58,613 bases of DNA from a virus. Position 1 is the first letter of the stretch; the number at the start of each line of letters is the position of its first letter. This document shows positions 44,259 to 55,800 of the stretch, one piece after another. The stretch spans positions 1 through 58,613 of the IMG/VR virus record IMGVR_UViG_3300005527_003647; one strand, given 5' to 3'. A model generated the notes under the pieces. The model worked only from the letters and a program-made list of their open reading frames with translations, had not been told where the DNA came from and did no database searches. The position numbers and the translations under genes are program-made.

Positions 44259-47200
44259 GTGTCAACAGCAATTGTAACCAAGTATTCTACCGCGAATACT
44301 GTACCTACTGCAAACTCACTTCTTGGTGGTGAATTAGCTTATTCATTTCCTTCTGGTAATTTATTCATAGGAACTGAAGCCGGATCGTATGAAATTATTG
44401 GTGGTAGTTATTACACTAACATAATAGATCAGAGAAGTAGTAACACTTCATCCGGAACTTTAGTTTTACGGAATGTAGATGGTGATATTAGAACTAGTGT
44501 TTTTATATCAACACAAGATGATACTCCTGGATTTATTGGAAATTTAGATGGTATTGCGGATAGAGCAAACGCACTCCATAATTCAGTTCAAATAGTTCTT
44601 TCGGGTGATGTTCAATCGAATGTATTTACGACCTTTGGTAATACAGTTAATTTTCAAGTTGAATTAAGTACTATAGTTCCCGGTGTATCTGGTACATACG
44701 GTAATTCTACTAATATTCCTGTAATTACAGTTGACACCAAGGGTAGAGTAACAGCTGTTTCCAATTTAGCGATTTCTGTAGCATCACAAGAACAAGCAAC
44801 TGCTGCCTTTGATAAAGCTAATGCAGCAAATGTATTAGCGCAAGCAGCTTTTAATGCAGCCAATAGTTTAAGTCCCAATTTTAATCAGTCTGCATTTGAT
44901 CGTGCTAATGCGGCTTTTAATTTAGCAAATTCTAGTTCTTTAGCTGCTAATACTCCTAGTTCAATTGCAAATATAGCTTTAGATTTGGCTGGACTAAGTT
45001 ATATACATGCTAATGCGGCTTTTGCTGTTGCGAATACTGGAGCTAACGCAGGACAAACTGCAAATGAAGCCTACAGTTTAGTCAGTTATGTTTCAACTTC
45101 CGTAAATGCTTCGTTTGATACAGCAAATTCAGCTTATGATGCTTCAGTAAATACAGCTAATATTGTTGTTGCTCTTGGTGAGTTAATACAGAGTTTTCAG
45201 GGAGTTGCAGTAAATGCTGAAAATATTTCAGTATCTACAAATACTTCTACTACATTAGCTTATAGACACGCCAACGCTTCATTTAATGCTGCTAATACTA
45301 AATTAAGTTTAACTGGCGGCACAATTAATGGTAACGTATCGATTGTTGGTAATTTAAGTATATCGGGTGATGTCAATTATATTGGCACAAATCAGTTACT
45401 TATTGGCGACAATATCATCACATTAAATGCTGATTTACCTAACAATTTAGCTCCCACTCAAAATGCTGGCATAGAAGTTGCAAGAGGTTCCTCATCAAAT
45501 GTTCATATAACATGGAATGAAGTTGCAGATAGATGGACATTTACAAACGATGGTACAAACTATAGTAATTTTGCAACAGACTCAGCCGAGTCATATGCGA
45601 ATGCCGCCTTTGCACAAGCTAATTCATCATTTGCATTAGGTACTCAAGCTGGTATTAGTGTTAGTGCAGCTTTTGATAGAACCAACTCTGCATTTACAAG
45701 AACAAATTCTTCGTTTAGTCAAGCAAATGCCTCCTATAATACGGCTAATGCAGCGTTTATACAGGCTAATACACCAAGTCATGTTGCAAACTCCGCGTCA
45801 CTTTATGCCAATGCAGCGTTTGCTGCTGCGAATTCTTTAAGTCCAGAGTTCAACCAGAGTTCTTTTGATAAAGCTAATGCAGCTTTTAATTCTTCAAACT
45901 CTGTTGCTAACGTAGTAGGTTCTTATTCTAATTCAGCATACACTCATGCGAATGCGGCATTTGCTGCTGCAAATTCAATTACGTTTTCTGTAACTGACTT
46001 ATATGCAAGAGCTCATTCTAATGCTGCTTATACAAATGCCAATAATACGTTAGCTGTAGCAGATTCTTCTTATACACAGGCAAACCTTGCTACTGTTATT
46101 GCTGTTGCTGCTTATGCTAAGGCGAATAGTATTATTGATTTGGCAACAGGTCAAGCAGCTTTCGATGCTTCGAATAGTGCTGGTAATTATGCTAATTCCA
46201 GTTTTATACATTCTAATGCAGCATTTGCTTATGCAAATACTTTAGCTGCTGACTCTGTAGACTTCTTTGCTAGACCTCATGTTAATGCGGCATTTACACA
46301 TGCCAATGCATCGTTTATACATGTAAACTCCGCATTTAGTGCCGTAAATACTAAATTCTCATCTTCTGGTGGAACAATTACCGGTAATGTAATAATTAAC
46401 GGTAATGTAACGATAGATGCAATTCAGGCATCACTTAGTGTATCGACTTTAAGTGTGCAAGACAATATTATTGATATTTCATCGGAGACAGTTGGTACAC
46501 CTACAAATCCTGCTGGTATTAGAGTAATTCGTGGAGATGAGGTACCCGTACAGTTTAGATGGAACGAATCATTATTAAAATGGACATTTACTAATGATGG
46601 ATTTACTTATAGTAATGTAGGTTCGTCAACTGCTGAAGAATATGCTAACTCAGCTTTCTTAAAGTCCAACTCATCTTATGAGAGTCAGAATACAACAGGC
46701 ATTTATGCTAACTTAGCTTTCACTCATGCAAATTCTGCTTATGAAAGTCAGAATGTAACAGGCATTTATGCTAATTCCGCTTATTCTTTAGCTAATACTA
46801 AATTCTCATCTTCTGGTGGTACTGTAAGTGGTGATATCGTTGTTACTGGCAATTTAACAATAGTTGGTGAGACAGTTTATGCTAATACACAAACTGTATT
46901 AATCAAAGATAATATAATTACATTAAATGCAGCAACCAATTTATTATCTCCTGCTATCTTTAATGCTGGTATAGAGGTTAATAGAGGATCATTATCAAAC
47001 GTAGCTTTAATTTGGAATGAAACTGTAGACAATTGGCAGTATACGGTAGATGGAACAACCTATACAAACCTTTCTTCTGCATCGGCCGAATCTTACGCTA
47101 ATGCAGCATTTGCTGCACAAAACACAACTGCAATTTACGCCAACTCATCCTTTAGTGCAGCTAATACTGCTGACGATAAAGCTGTAACGTCTGGTAGTTA

Positions 47201-49529
47201 TGCTAACTCTGCTTTTGTTGCTGCAAATTCTTCTGGTGCTTATGCTAATGCTGCGTTTAATTCTTCGAACATAGCTTTTTCAGTTGGTGCTACATCTGGC
47301 GCTTATGCTAATGCAGCATTTGCTTTAGCCAATACGTTATCTATAAGTGCAGTTGATACTTATGCAAGACCACATGTTAACGCAGCATTTACTCATGCTA
47401 ATGCATCATTTAATTTAGCTAACACCGCAAATGATACTTCTTTAAGTGGTAGTAATTATGCTAACTCGGCATTTAGTGCTGCAAATACCTCGGATTCTAA
47501 AGCTGTAACATCAGGATCATATGCTAATGGAGCTTATACTCAAGCAAATACCGCAACTACTAATGCGGCCACTGCTGATGGTAAAGCTGTAACAGCAGGT
47601 GACTATGCTAATGGTGCGTACAGTGCTGCAAATACTTCCGATTCTAAAGCTGTAACAGCTGGCAGTTATGCTAACGGTGCTTATGATAAGGCTAATACAG
47701 CAGACACTAAAGCTGTAACATCAGGTGTTTATGCAAATTCAGCATTTACTGTTGCTAATACTGCTGATGTTAAGGCTGTAACATCTGGTTCTTATGCTAA
47801 CTCAGCGTATGAACAAGCTAATACTTCAAATACCAATGCTGCAACTGCTGATTCAAAAGCAGTAACAGCCGGTAACTATGCTAATGCTGCCTTTGGATCT
47901 GCAAATACATCTGATAGCAAAGCTGTAACGGCAGGTAACTATGCCAATTCAGCATACGGACAAGCAAACACTGCTACAACTAATGCTGCTACAGCTGATG
48001 GTAAAGCAGTAACATCCGGATCTTATGCTAACTCTGCTTTTGATACAGCTAATACTGCTGACGGTAAAGCTGTAACATCTGGTAATTACGCTAACTCTGC
48101 TTATGGTCAGGCCAACACCGCAACTACAAATGCTTCTACTGCTGACAGTAAAGCAGTAACAGCTGGCGATTATGCTAATTCTGCTTACAGTCAAGCTAAT
48201 ACATCGGATAGTAAAGCGGTAAGTGCAGGATCTTATGCTAATGGAGCTTATACTCAAGCTAATACCGCAACTACTAATGCAGCTACAGCTGATGATAAAG
48301 CGATAAGTGCTGGATTATACGCCAATTCTGCGTTCACTGCTGCTAATACTGCTGACAGTAAAGCATCAAGTGCAGGATCTTATGCTAATGGAGCCTATAC
48401 TCAAGCAAATACCGCAACTACAAATGCGGCTACTGCTGACAGTAAAGCGACAAGTGCTGGACTATACGCCAATTCAGCATTTGGTGCGGCTAATACCAAG
48501 TTCTCATCTTCAGGTGGTACCGTAAGTGGTGATGTAATCATTACTGGTAATGTAACAATTCAAGGAAATACCGCCGAATTTAGTGTACCACATTTCATTG
48601 TTCAAGATGGCATAATTGAAGTTAATGTTGAACAGATAGGAAATAATCCCGTAGAAAACGCTGGTTTAAGAGCCATGCGTGGAGATTTAAATCCAACATT
48701 AATTTTATGGAATGAAACGAATGATAGTTGGTCGTTTACAAATGATGGATTAAATTATAGTAATATTGCTTCACAATCAGCAGAAAGTTATGCTAATGCA
48801 GCATTCAGTTCTGCCAATACGGCCAACAGTAATGCTATAAGTGCAGGCAGTTACGCTAATTCAGCTTATGCTTTAGCTAATACTATATCTTCTGGCGCAA
48901 TTGATAACTACGCTAGACCACATGTTAATGCAGCATTTACACATGCTAATTCATCTTTTGATGCTGCAAATACTGCCGACTCTAAAGCTGTAACAGCTGG
49001 TAGCTATGCCAATAGTGCATTTGGTGTTGCTAATACTAAGTTAAGCACATCAGGAGGCACAATCTCTGGTGATTTAAGTGTTACTGGTAATTTGACGGTA
49101 TTAGGTAATGCTACTTCTATAGCTGTTTCAAGTATAAAAATAGATGATTCTTTAATTCAATTAGCTGCTAATAATGAATCGTCCGATACGATTGATATAG
49201 GTTTCTTTGGTCATTATAGCCCAGATGCTGGCGTGTCTAAAAAACATACTGGTTTATTCCGTGACGCTAATGATGGTCGTTATTATCTATTTTACAATTA
49301 TGAAGATCCTAGTTTCGAAACTCTATCGCCGAATAATGTAATTGATGTTGCTAATTCTACTTTTAGAGTTGCTAATTTAACTGCAAACGTCATTACAGAT
49401 GTAATATCAATTCGTGGATATGATCCAATTAATTATACAAATACTGTTTATACTCATGCAAATGCATCTTACTCTGCAGCAAATACTGCTATATCCGACG
49501 CTTTAGCCTTTGCCATTGCACTAGGATAA
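44259..49529 (+). CDS. Tail fibre protein 2, Ala-heptad repeats (1756 aa, GTG start)
   Basis: The first about 170 residues form an N-terminal head ('GELAYSFPSGNLFIGTEAG', 'VDTKGRVTAVSNLAIS'). The rest is long runs of heptads with Ala at positions 1 and 4 (ANSAFGA, ANTADSK, AVTAGSY and so on), broken by five beta modules. Modules start near 45301, 46354, 46801 and 48500 (SSGGT..G....GN, then RG....WNE..D.W.FT.DG..YSN), and a fifth near 49040 has 'FGHYS', 'KHTGLFRDANDGRYYLFYNY' and 'ISIRGYDPINYTN'. The C-terminus is again heptads. It is probably a trimeric coiled-coil fibre. The start abuts the preceding stop. Confidence 0.85.
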   Translation: MSTAIVTKYSTANTVPTANSLLGGELAYSFPSGNLFIGTEAGSYEIIGGSYYTNIIDQRSSNTSSGTLVLRNVDGDIRTSVFISTQDDTPGFIGNLDGIADRANALHNSVQIVLSGDVQSNVFTTFGNTVNFQVELSTIVPGVSGTYGNSTNIPVITVDTKGRVTAVSNLAISVASQEQATAAFDKANAANVLAQAAFNAANSLSPNFNQSAFDRANAAFNLANSSSLAANTPSSIANIALDLAGLSYIHANAAFAVANTGANAGQTANEAYSLVSYVSTSVNASFDTANSAYDASVNTANIVVALGELIQSFQGVAVNAENISVSTNTSTTLAYRHANASFNAANTKLSLTGGTINGNVSIVGNLSISGDVNYIGTNQLLIGDNIITLNADLPNNLAPTQNAGIEVARGSSSNVHITWNEVADRWTFTNDGTNYSNFATDSAESYANAAFAQANSSFALGTQAGISVSAAFDRTNSAFTRTNSSFSQANASYNTANAAFIQANTPSHVANSASLYANAAFAAANSLSPEFNQSSFDKANAAFNSSNSVANVVGSYSNSAYTHANAAFAAANSITFSVTDLYARAHSNAAYTNANNTLAVADSSYTQANLATVIAVAAYAKANSIIDLATGQAAFDASNSAGNYANSSFIHSNAAFAYANTLAADSVDFFARPHVNAAFTHANASFIHVNSAFSAVNTKFSSSGGTITGNVIINGNVTIDAIQASLSVSTLSVQDNIIDISSETVGTPTNPAGIRVIRGDEVPVQFRWNESLLKWTFTNDGFTYSNVGSSTAEEYANSAFLKSNSSYESQNTTGIYANLAFTHANSAYESQNVTGIYANSAYSLANTKFSSSGGTVSGDIVVTGNLTIVGETVYANTQTVLIKDNIITLNAATNLLSPAIFNAGIEVNRGSLSNVALIWNETVDNWQYTVDGTTYTNLSSASAESYANAAFAAQNTTAIYANSSFSAANTADDKAVTSGSYANSAFVAANSSGAYANAAFNSSNIAFSVGATSGAYANAAFALANTLSISAVDTYARPHVNAAFTHANASFNLANTANDTSLSGSNYANSAFSAANTSDSKAVTSGSYANGAYTQANTATTNAATADGKAVTAGDYANGAYSAANTSDSKAVTAGSYANGAYDKANTADTKAVTSGVYANSAFTVANTADVKAVTSGSYANSAYEQANTSNTNAATADSKAVTAGNYANAAFGSANTSDSKAVTAGNYANSAYGQANTATTNAATADGKAVTSGSYANSAFDTANTADGKAVTSGNYANSAYGQANTATTNASTADSKAVTAGDYANSAYSQANTSDSKAVSAGSYANGAYTQANTATTNAATADDKAISAGLYANSAFTAANTADSKASSAGSYANGAYTQANTATTNAATADSKATSAGLYANSAFGAANTKFSSSGGTVSGDVIITGNVTIQGNTAEFSVPHFIVQDGIIEVNVEQIGNNPVENAGLRAMRGDLNPTLILWNETNDSWSFTNDGLNYSNIASQSAESYANAAFSSANTANSNAISAGSYANSAYALANTISSGAIDNYARPHVNAAFTHANSSFDAANTADSKAVTAGSYANSAFGVANTKLSTSGGTISGDLSVTGNLTVLGNATSIAVSSIKIDDSLIQLAANNESSDTIDIGFFGHYSPDAGVSKKHTGLFRDANDGRYYLFYNYEDPSFETLSPNNVIDVANSTFRVANLTANVITDVISIRGYDPINYTNTVYTHANASYSAANTAISDALAFAIALG

Positions 49530-49532
49530 ATA
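49525..49532 (+). promoter_or_regulatory. Possible T4-type late promoter (GATAAATA)
   Basis: This octamer differs from TATAAATA only in the first base, lies over the stop codon of fibre 2, and sits 21 bases before the next ATG (49553), with a 'tgagg' ribosome site between. Spacing would allow a short leader. The same octamer at 9054-9061 has only five bases before the gp8 ATG and is therefore less convincing. Confidence 0.38.
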
Positions 49533-49552
49533 TTGTTTATTGAGGAAAATAA

Positions 49553-49876
49553 ATGGCAAATACGTTTAAAAATAGTTTTTCACAAAGTGTAGGTCAAACT
49601 TCAGACACAATTTATACTGCTACTGGTGTTCAAGCCACCGTTATAGGTATGAGTGTTGCGAATGTTACTCAGGCAGATGTAAAAGCAAATGTTTTTGTTA
49701 CTTCTTCCGGAACAGATTATTTCTTAGTTAAAAGTGCATTGATAGAACCTGGTAGTGCATTAGTTCCTATTGGAGGAGATCAAAAATTGGTTTTAGAGTC
49801 TGGTGACTTAATTAAAGTTCAATCAGATACATCTTCTTCTTTAGATGTAATCTTAAGCGTATTAGAAATAAGCTAA
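49553..49876 (+). CDS. Conserved small virion-associated protein (107 aa)
   Basis: Beta-rich pattern 'NSFSQSVGQTSDTIYTATGV', 'TVIGMSVANVTQADVKANVF', 'FLVKSALIEPGSALVPIGGD' and 'VQSDTSSSLDVILSVLEIS'. I recognise this as a small protein common in marine T4-like phages near tail fibre genes, function not proven; it may cap or decorate a fibre. It lies between two giant fibre genes and ends one base before the next ATG. Confidence 0.65.
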   Translation: MANTFKNSFSQSVGQTSDTIYTATGVQATVIGMSVANVTQADVKANVFVTSSGTDYFLVKSALIEPGSALVPIGGDQKLVLESGDLIKVQSDTSSSLDVILSVLEIS

Positions 49877-49877
49877 C

Positions 49878-52800
49878 ATGACATATTCTTATATTGGCAA
49901 TCAGTCTACTTCCAATCAACTTAATAAAGTTAAAACTGAAGCTAACTCAGCATTTAGTGCTGCAAATTCTTCAGGTTCTTATGCTAACTCAGCATTTAGT
50001 GCTGCCAATACAGCCGACAGTAAGGCTGTAACATCTGGATTATATGCTAATTCAGCCTACGCTTTAGCTAATACTGTATCCTCTGGTGCAATCGATAATT
50101 ATGCTAGACCACATGCTAACGCTGCATTTGAGGTAGCTAACAGTAGTTCTTCTTATTCTAATTCTGCATTTTTAGCAGCCAATACATCAGACAGTAAAGC
50201 TGTTACGGCTGGTTCTTATGCTAACTCTGCTTATGGTCAAGCAAACACTGCCACAACTAATGCTGCTACGGCCGATACTAAAGCTGTAGATGCTGGTAAT
50301 TACGCTAATTCAGCGTTTGGTATTGCCAACACAGCAAATGTCAATTCTATTTCTGCTGGCAGTTATGCTAACTCTGCTTATACTCAAGCAAATACCGCAA
50401 CTACAAATGCTGCTACAGCTGATGGTAAAGCAGTAACAGCTGGCAGTTATGCTAACTCATCCTTCAGTGCAGCTAATACTGCTGACGGTAAAGCTGTAAC
50501 ATCTGGATCATACGCTAACTCAGCATTTGCAACAGCTAATACTGTTGATGATAAAGTATCAACATCTGGATCATACGCTAACTCAGCATTTGGTGCTGCC
50601 AATACAGCGGATACTAAAGCAGTAAACGCTGGATCATATGCTAATGCTGCCTTTGGTCAGGCTAATACAGCCACAACTAATGCGGCTACGGCCGATAGTA
50701 AGGCTGTTAGTGCTGGTAATTATGCTAACGCAGCATTTGATGTTGCTAACACTGCTGATGGTAAAGCTGTAACAGCTGGATCGTATGCTAATTCGGCATA
50801 TGTTCAGGCTAATACAGCTACTACTAATGCGGCCACTGCTGACAGTAAAGCAGTAAGTGCTGGAGAATATGCTAACTCATCTTTTGGTGCAGCTAATACT
50901 GCTGATAGTAAAGCTGTAACAGCTGGTAATTACGCTAACTCAGCATTTGGTTCTGCAAACACCGCAGACGCTAAGGCTGTAACATCTGGATTATATGCTA
51001 ATGCAGCCTATGCTTTAGCTAATACTATATCTTCTGGTGCAATTGATAACTATGCTAGACCTCATGCTAATGCTGCATTTGAGGTAGCTAATTCAGCTTC
51101 CAGTTATGCTAACAATGCATTTGCTTCTGCTAACACGGCCGATAGTAAAGCAGTAACATCTGGTAGCTATGCTAACTCAGCATTTAGTGCTGCCAATAAC
51201 AAATATTCTTCCTCTGGTGGTACTATTACAGGAGATGTTGTTGTTACTGGTAATTTGACAGTAAGTGGAACTCAGACTATTATTAATACTGAGACATTAA
51301 ATCTTGCTGACAATCTAATTGACCTCAATAGTAACTTTACATCGGGAGCACCTACTGAAAATGCCGGTATAAGAATTATACGCGGTGATGAGTTGCCCGT
51401 ACAATTGAGATGGAATGAAACTGTAGATCAATGGCAATTTACTGTTGATGGATCTAATTATAATAACATAGCTTCACAATCAGTAGAAAGTTATGCTAAC
51501 TCAGCCTTTGGTACTGCTAATACAGTAGACAGTAAAGCAGTAACAGCTGGCAGTTATGCTAATTCCGCTTTTGGTACTGCTAATACAGCTACTGCAAATG
51601 CTGCTACAGCTGATGGTAAAGCAGTAACAGCTGGCAGTTATGCTAATAGTGCTTTTGCTGCTGCGAATACTGTTTTAAGTGGTTCAGTTGACAACTATGC
51701 TAGACCTCATGCTAATGCAGCATTTGAGGTAGCTAATAGTTCCTCTGTTTATGCTAATTCGGCTTACGGTCAGGCTAATACCGCAACTACCAATGCGGCT
51801 ACTGCTGACAGTAAAGCGATAAGTGCTGGCAGTTATGCTAATTCAGCATTTAGTTCTTCTAACACCGCCACAACAAATGCTGCTACTGCTGACAGTAAAG
51901 CAGTAAGTGCTGGAGAATATGCTAACTCTGCTTACGGTCAAGCTAACACCGCAATCACTAATGCTGCTACTGCCGATTCTAAAGCTGTATCAGCAAGTGA
52001 CTATGCTAATGGTGCATTTAATACTGCGAATAGTGGTTCGAGTTATGCTAATTCAGCATTTTTAACATCCAATACTGCTGATAGTAAAGCTGTAACATCT
52101 GGTAATTATGCTAATGCAGCCTTTGCTTTAGCTAACACAGTATCAAGTGGATCGGTTGATAACTACGCTAGACCACATGCTAACGCAGCATTTGAGGTAG
52201 CTAATTCAGCTTCCAGTTATGCTAACGGTGCATTTGCTTCTGCTAACACGGCCGATAGTAAAGCAGTAAGTGCTGGTAATTACGCTAACTCGGCTTATAC
52301 TCAAGCAAATACTGCTACGACTAATGCTGCAACTGCTGATGGTAAAGCAACAAGTGCTGGTTCATATGCTAATTCAGCTTATACTCAAGCAAACACTGCT
52401 ACGACTAATGCTGCAACTGCTGATGATAAAGCAACAAGTGCTGGTTCATATGCTAACTCCGCATTTAGTTCTTCTAATACTAAATTCTCATCTTCTGGTG
52501 GTACTATTACAGGAGATATTGTCGTTACTGGTAATTTAACGGTAAGTGGAACTAGAACGATAGTAGATACAGAAATTGTAACTATAGCTGATAATTTAAT
52601 TGATCTTAACAGTAATTTTGTTACCGGTACTCCTACTGAAAATGGTGGCATAAGGGTTATCCGAGGTGATGAAGTACCTGTACAATTAAGATGGAATGAA
52701 AGTGCAAAATATTGGCAGTTCAGTAATGATGGTGTATCATATTCAAATGTAGCTTCTCAAATATCTGAACAATATGCCAACTCGGCATTTGCAACTGCTA

Positions 52801-55800
52801 ACTCCGCTGATAGTAAAATAACTACAGTAGGTAACTATGCTAACTCGGCATTTGGTGCTGCTAATACATCAGACAGTAAAGCTGTAACAGCTGGATCGTA
52901 TGCTAACTCTGCTTATGGTCAAGCAAATACAGCAACTACGAATGCTGCTACGGCCGATACTAAAGCTGTAACAGCTGGCAGTTATGCTAATGCAGCCTTT
53001 GCTTTAGCTAATACAGTATCAAGTGGTTCGGTTGATAATTATGCTAGACCACATGCTAATGCTGCATTCAATACTGCTAATAGTGGATCAAGTTATGCTA
53101 ACTCTGCATTTGGTGCAGCTAATACTGCTGACTCTAAAGCAGTAACATCTGGTAATTACGCTAACTCAGCTTATGGTCAGGCTAATACAGCAACTACGAA
53201 TGCTGCTACTGCTGACGGTAAAGCAGTAACAGCTGGATTGTATGCTAATGGTGCGTACAGTGCAGCTAATACTGCTGACGATAAAGCAATAACATCAGGA
53301 TCATATGCCAATTCAGCATATGGACAAGCAAATACAGCAACTACCAATGCGGCCACTGCTGACAGTAAAGCAGTAACGGCAGGAGACTATGCTAACTCAT
53401 CCTTCAGTGCAGCTAATACTGCTGACGGTAAAGCTGTAACAGCTGGTAATTACGCTAACTCAGCCTATGGTCAAGCAAACACCGCAAACACCAATGCTGC
53501 AACTGCTGATGGTAAAGCAGTAACAGCTGGCAGTTATGCTAATAGTGCTTTTGCAGCTGCCAATAATGCGGTAGATACTTGGGTTAGAGATGCTGCCAAT
53601 AGTGCATCTAGTTATGCTAATTCAGCATTTGGCGCAGCGAATACATCTGACAGTAAAGCTGTAACAGCTGGCAGTTATGCTAACTCATCATTTACAAAAG
53701 CAAATTCTGCTTATGACTTAGCTTCAGCTGTAGCGGCAAATGGTAATTTTATATTGAGTGTTAAAAATGACACTTTTGTTGGAACGGGTTCTTGTACAAC
53801 TTTTCAATTATCAACAACTCCTGCAAATGAAGATTATACTTTAATTACTATAGAAGGTGTCACTCAATTAAAATCTTCTTATAGTTTATCTGCTGCAAAT
53901 GTTATATTTTCTGAAGCGCCAAAGTTAAGTGATAATATTGATGTATTAGTATTTTCTTCTGATGTTAATCCTTCATTTGGTGCAGCCAACTCAGCAGGAC
54001 TTTATGCTAATGCTGCCTTTGCTTTAGCTAATGCAGTTTCGAGTGGTTCTGTTGATGCTTATGCCAGACCTCATGCTAATGCTGCCTTTGATGTAGCTAA
54101 CAGTGCTTCTGGTTATGCCAATTCAGCATTTGGTGCAGCTAATACTGCAACTACTAATGCGGCCACTGCTGACAGCAAAGCTGTAACAGCGGGTAGTTAT
54201 GCCAACTCAGCATTTAATACTGCGAATAATAACGTATCAAATACTGGCGGCACAATCTCTGGCGATTTAAGTATTACTGGCAATTTAACAGTATTTGGCA
54301 ATGCAACCTCAATTGCAGTCTCTAGTATAAAAATAGATGATTCTTTAATTCAGTTAGCTGCTAATAATGAATCTGATGCAATTGATATCGGGTTTTTTGG
54401 ACATTATAGTACTGATGCTGGAGTAACTCAGAAACATACTGGTTTATTCCGTGATGCTACCGATGGTCGTTATTATTTGTTTTACAATTACGAAGATGCC
54501 AGTTTCGATACACTAACACCGAATAATGTAATTGATGTTGCTAATTCTACTTTTAGAGTTGCCAATTTAACTGCGAATATTGTTACGGATGTAATATCAA
54601 TTCGTGGATATGATCCAATTAATTATACTAATTCTGCTTTTAATGCAGCAAATACAGCAGATAGTAAAGCAGTATCAGCTGGTAGTTATTCTAACGCAGC
54701 ATTTGAGGCAGCTAATAGTTCTTCTGGTTATGCTAATTCAGCTTATGGCCAAGCAAACACTGCCACAACTAATGCTGCGACTGCTGATGGTAAAGCTGTA
54801 ACAGCTGGCATTTATGCTAATGCTGCGTTTGCTTTAGCTAATACAATCTCAAGTGGTTCAGTTGACAACTATGCTAGACCACATGCTAATGCTGCATTTG
54901 AGGTAGCTAATTCAGCTTCCAGTTATGCTAACGGTGCATTTGGTGTGGCTAATACAGCAGATAGTAAAGCCGTAAGTGCGGGACTTTATGCTAATGCAGC
55001 ATTTGGTACTGCTAATTCAGCTTCAAGTTATGCTAACTCAGCATTTGGTACTGCTAATACGGCAGATGCTAACGCTGGAACTGCTGATAGTAAAGCTGTA
55101 ACAGCTGGTAACTATGCTAACTCTGCATTTAGTGTTGCTAATACGTCAGACAGTAAAGCTGTAACAGCTGGCAGTTATGCTAATGCAGCCTTTGCTTTAG
55201 CTAATACAGTTTCAAGTGGTTCAGTTGACAACTATGCTAGACCACATGCTAATGCAGCATTTGAGGTAGCTAACAGTGCTTCTGGTTATGCTAACTCAGC
55301 TTATGGTCAAGCTAATACATCAGACAGTAAAGCAACGAGTGCTGGCAGTTATGCTAACTCAGCTTATGGTCAGGCTAATACAGCTACTACCAATGCTGCG
55401 ACTGCTGATCAGAAAGCAGTTACTTCGGGTTCTTATGCTAATTCTGCATTTGATACTGCTAATACAGCCACAACTAATGCTTCTAATGCCAACAGTAATG
55501 CTTTAATTGCTGGATCGTATGCTAACTCAGCATTTGCTGCTGCTAACAATGCTACAGACACATGGGTAAGAAATGCTGCTAATGCAGCTTCCAGTTATGC
55601 CAATTCAGCATTTGGTACTGCAAATACATCGGATTCTAAGTCTCAATCCGCAAGTTTGTATGCTAATGCTGCTTTTGCTTTAGCTAATACACTATCTTCA
55701 GGTAATGTAGATCAGTATGCTAGAGACCTATCTAATGCAGCATCATTACATTCAAATACCGCATTTAATTTTGCAAATACTTTAATAGGAACTGGAACAT

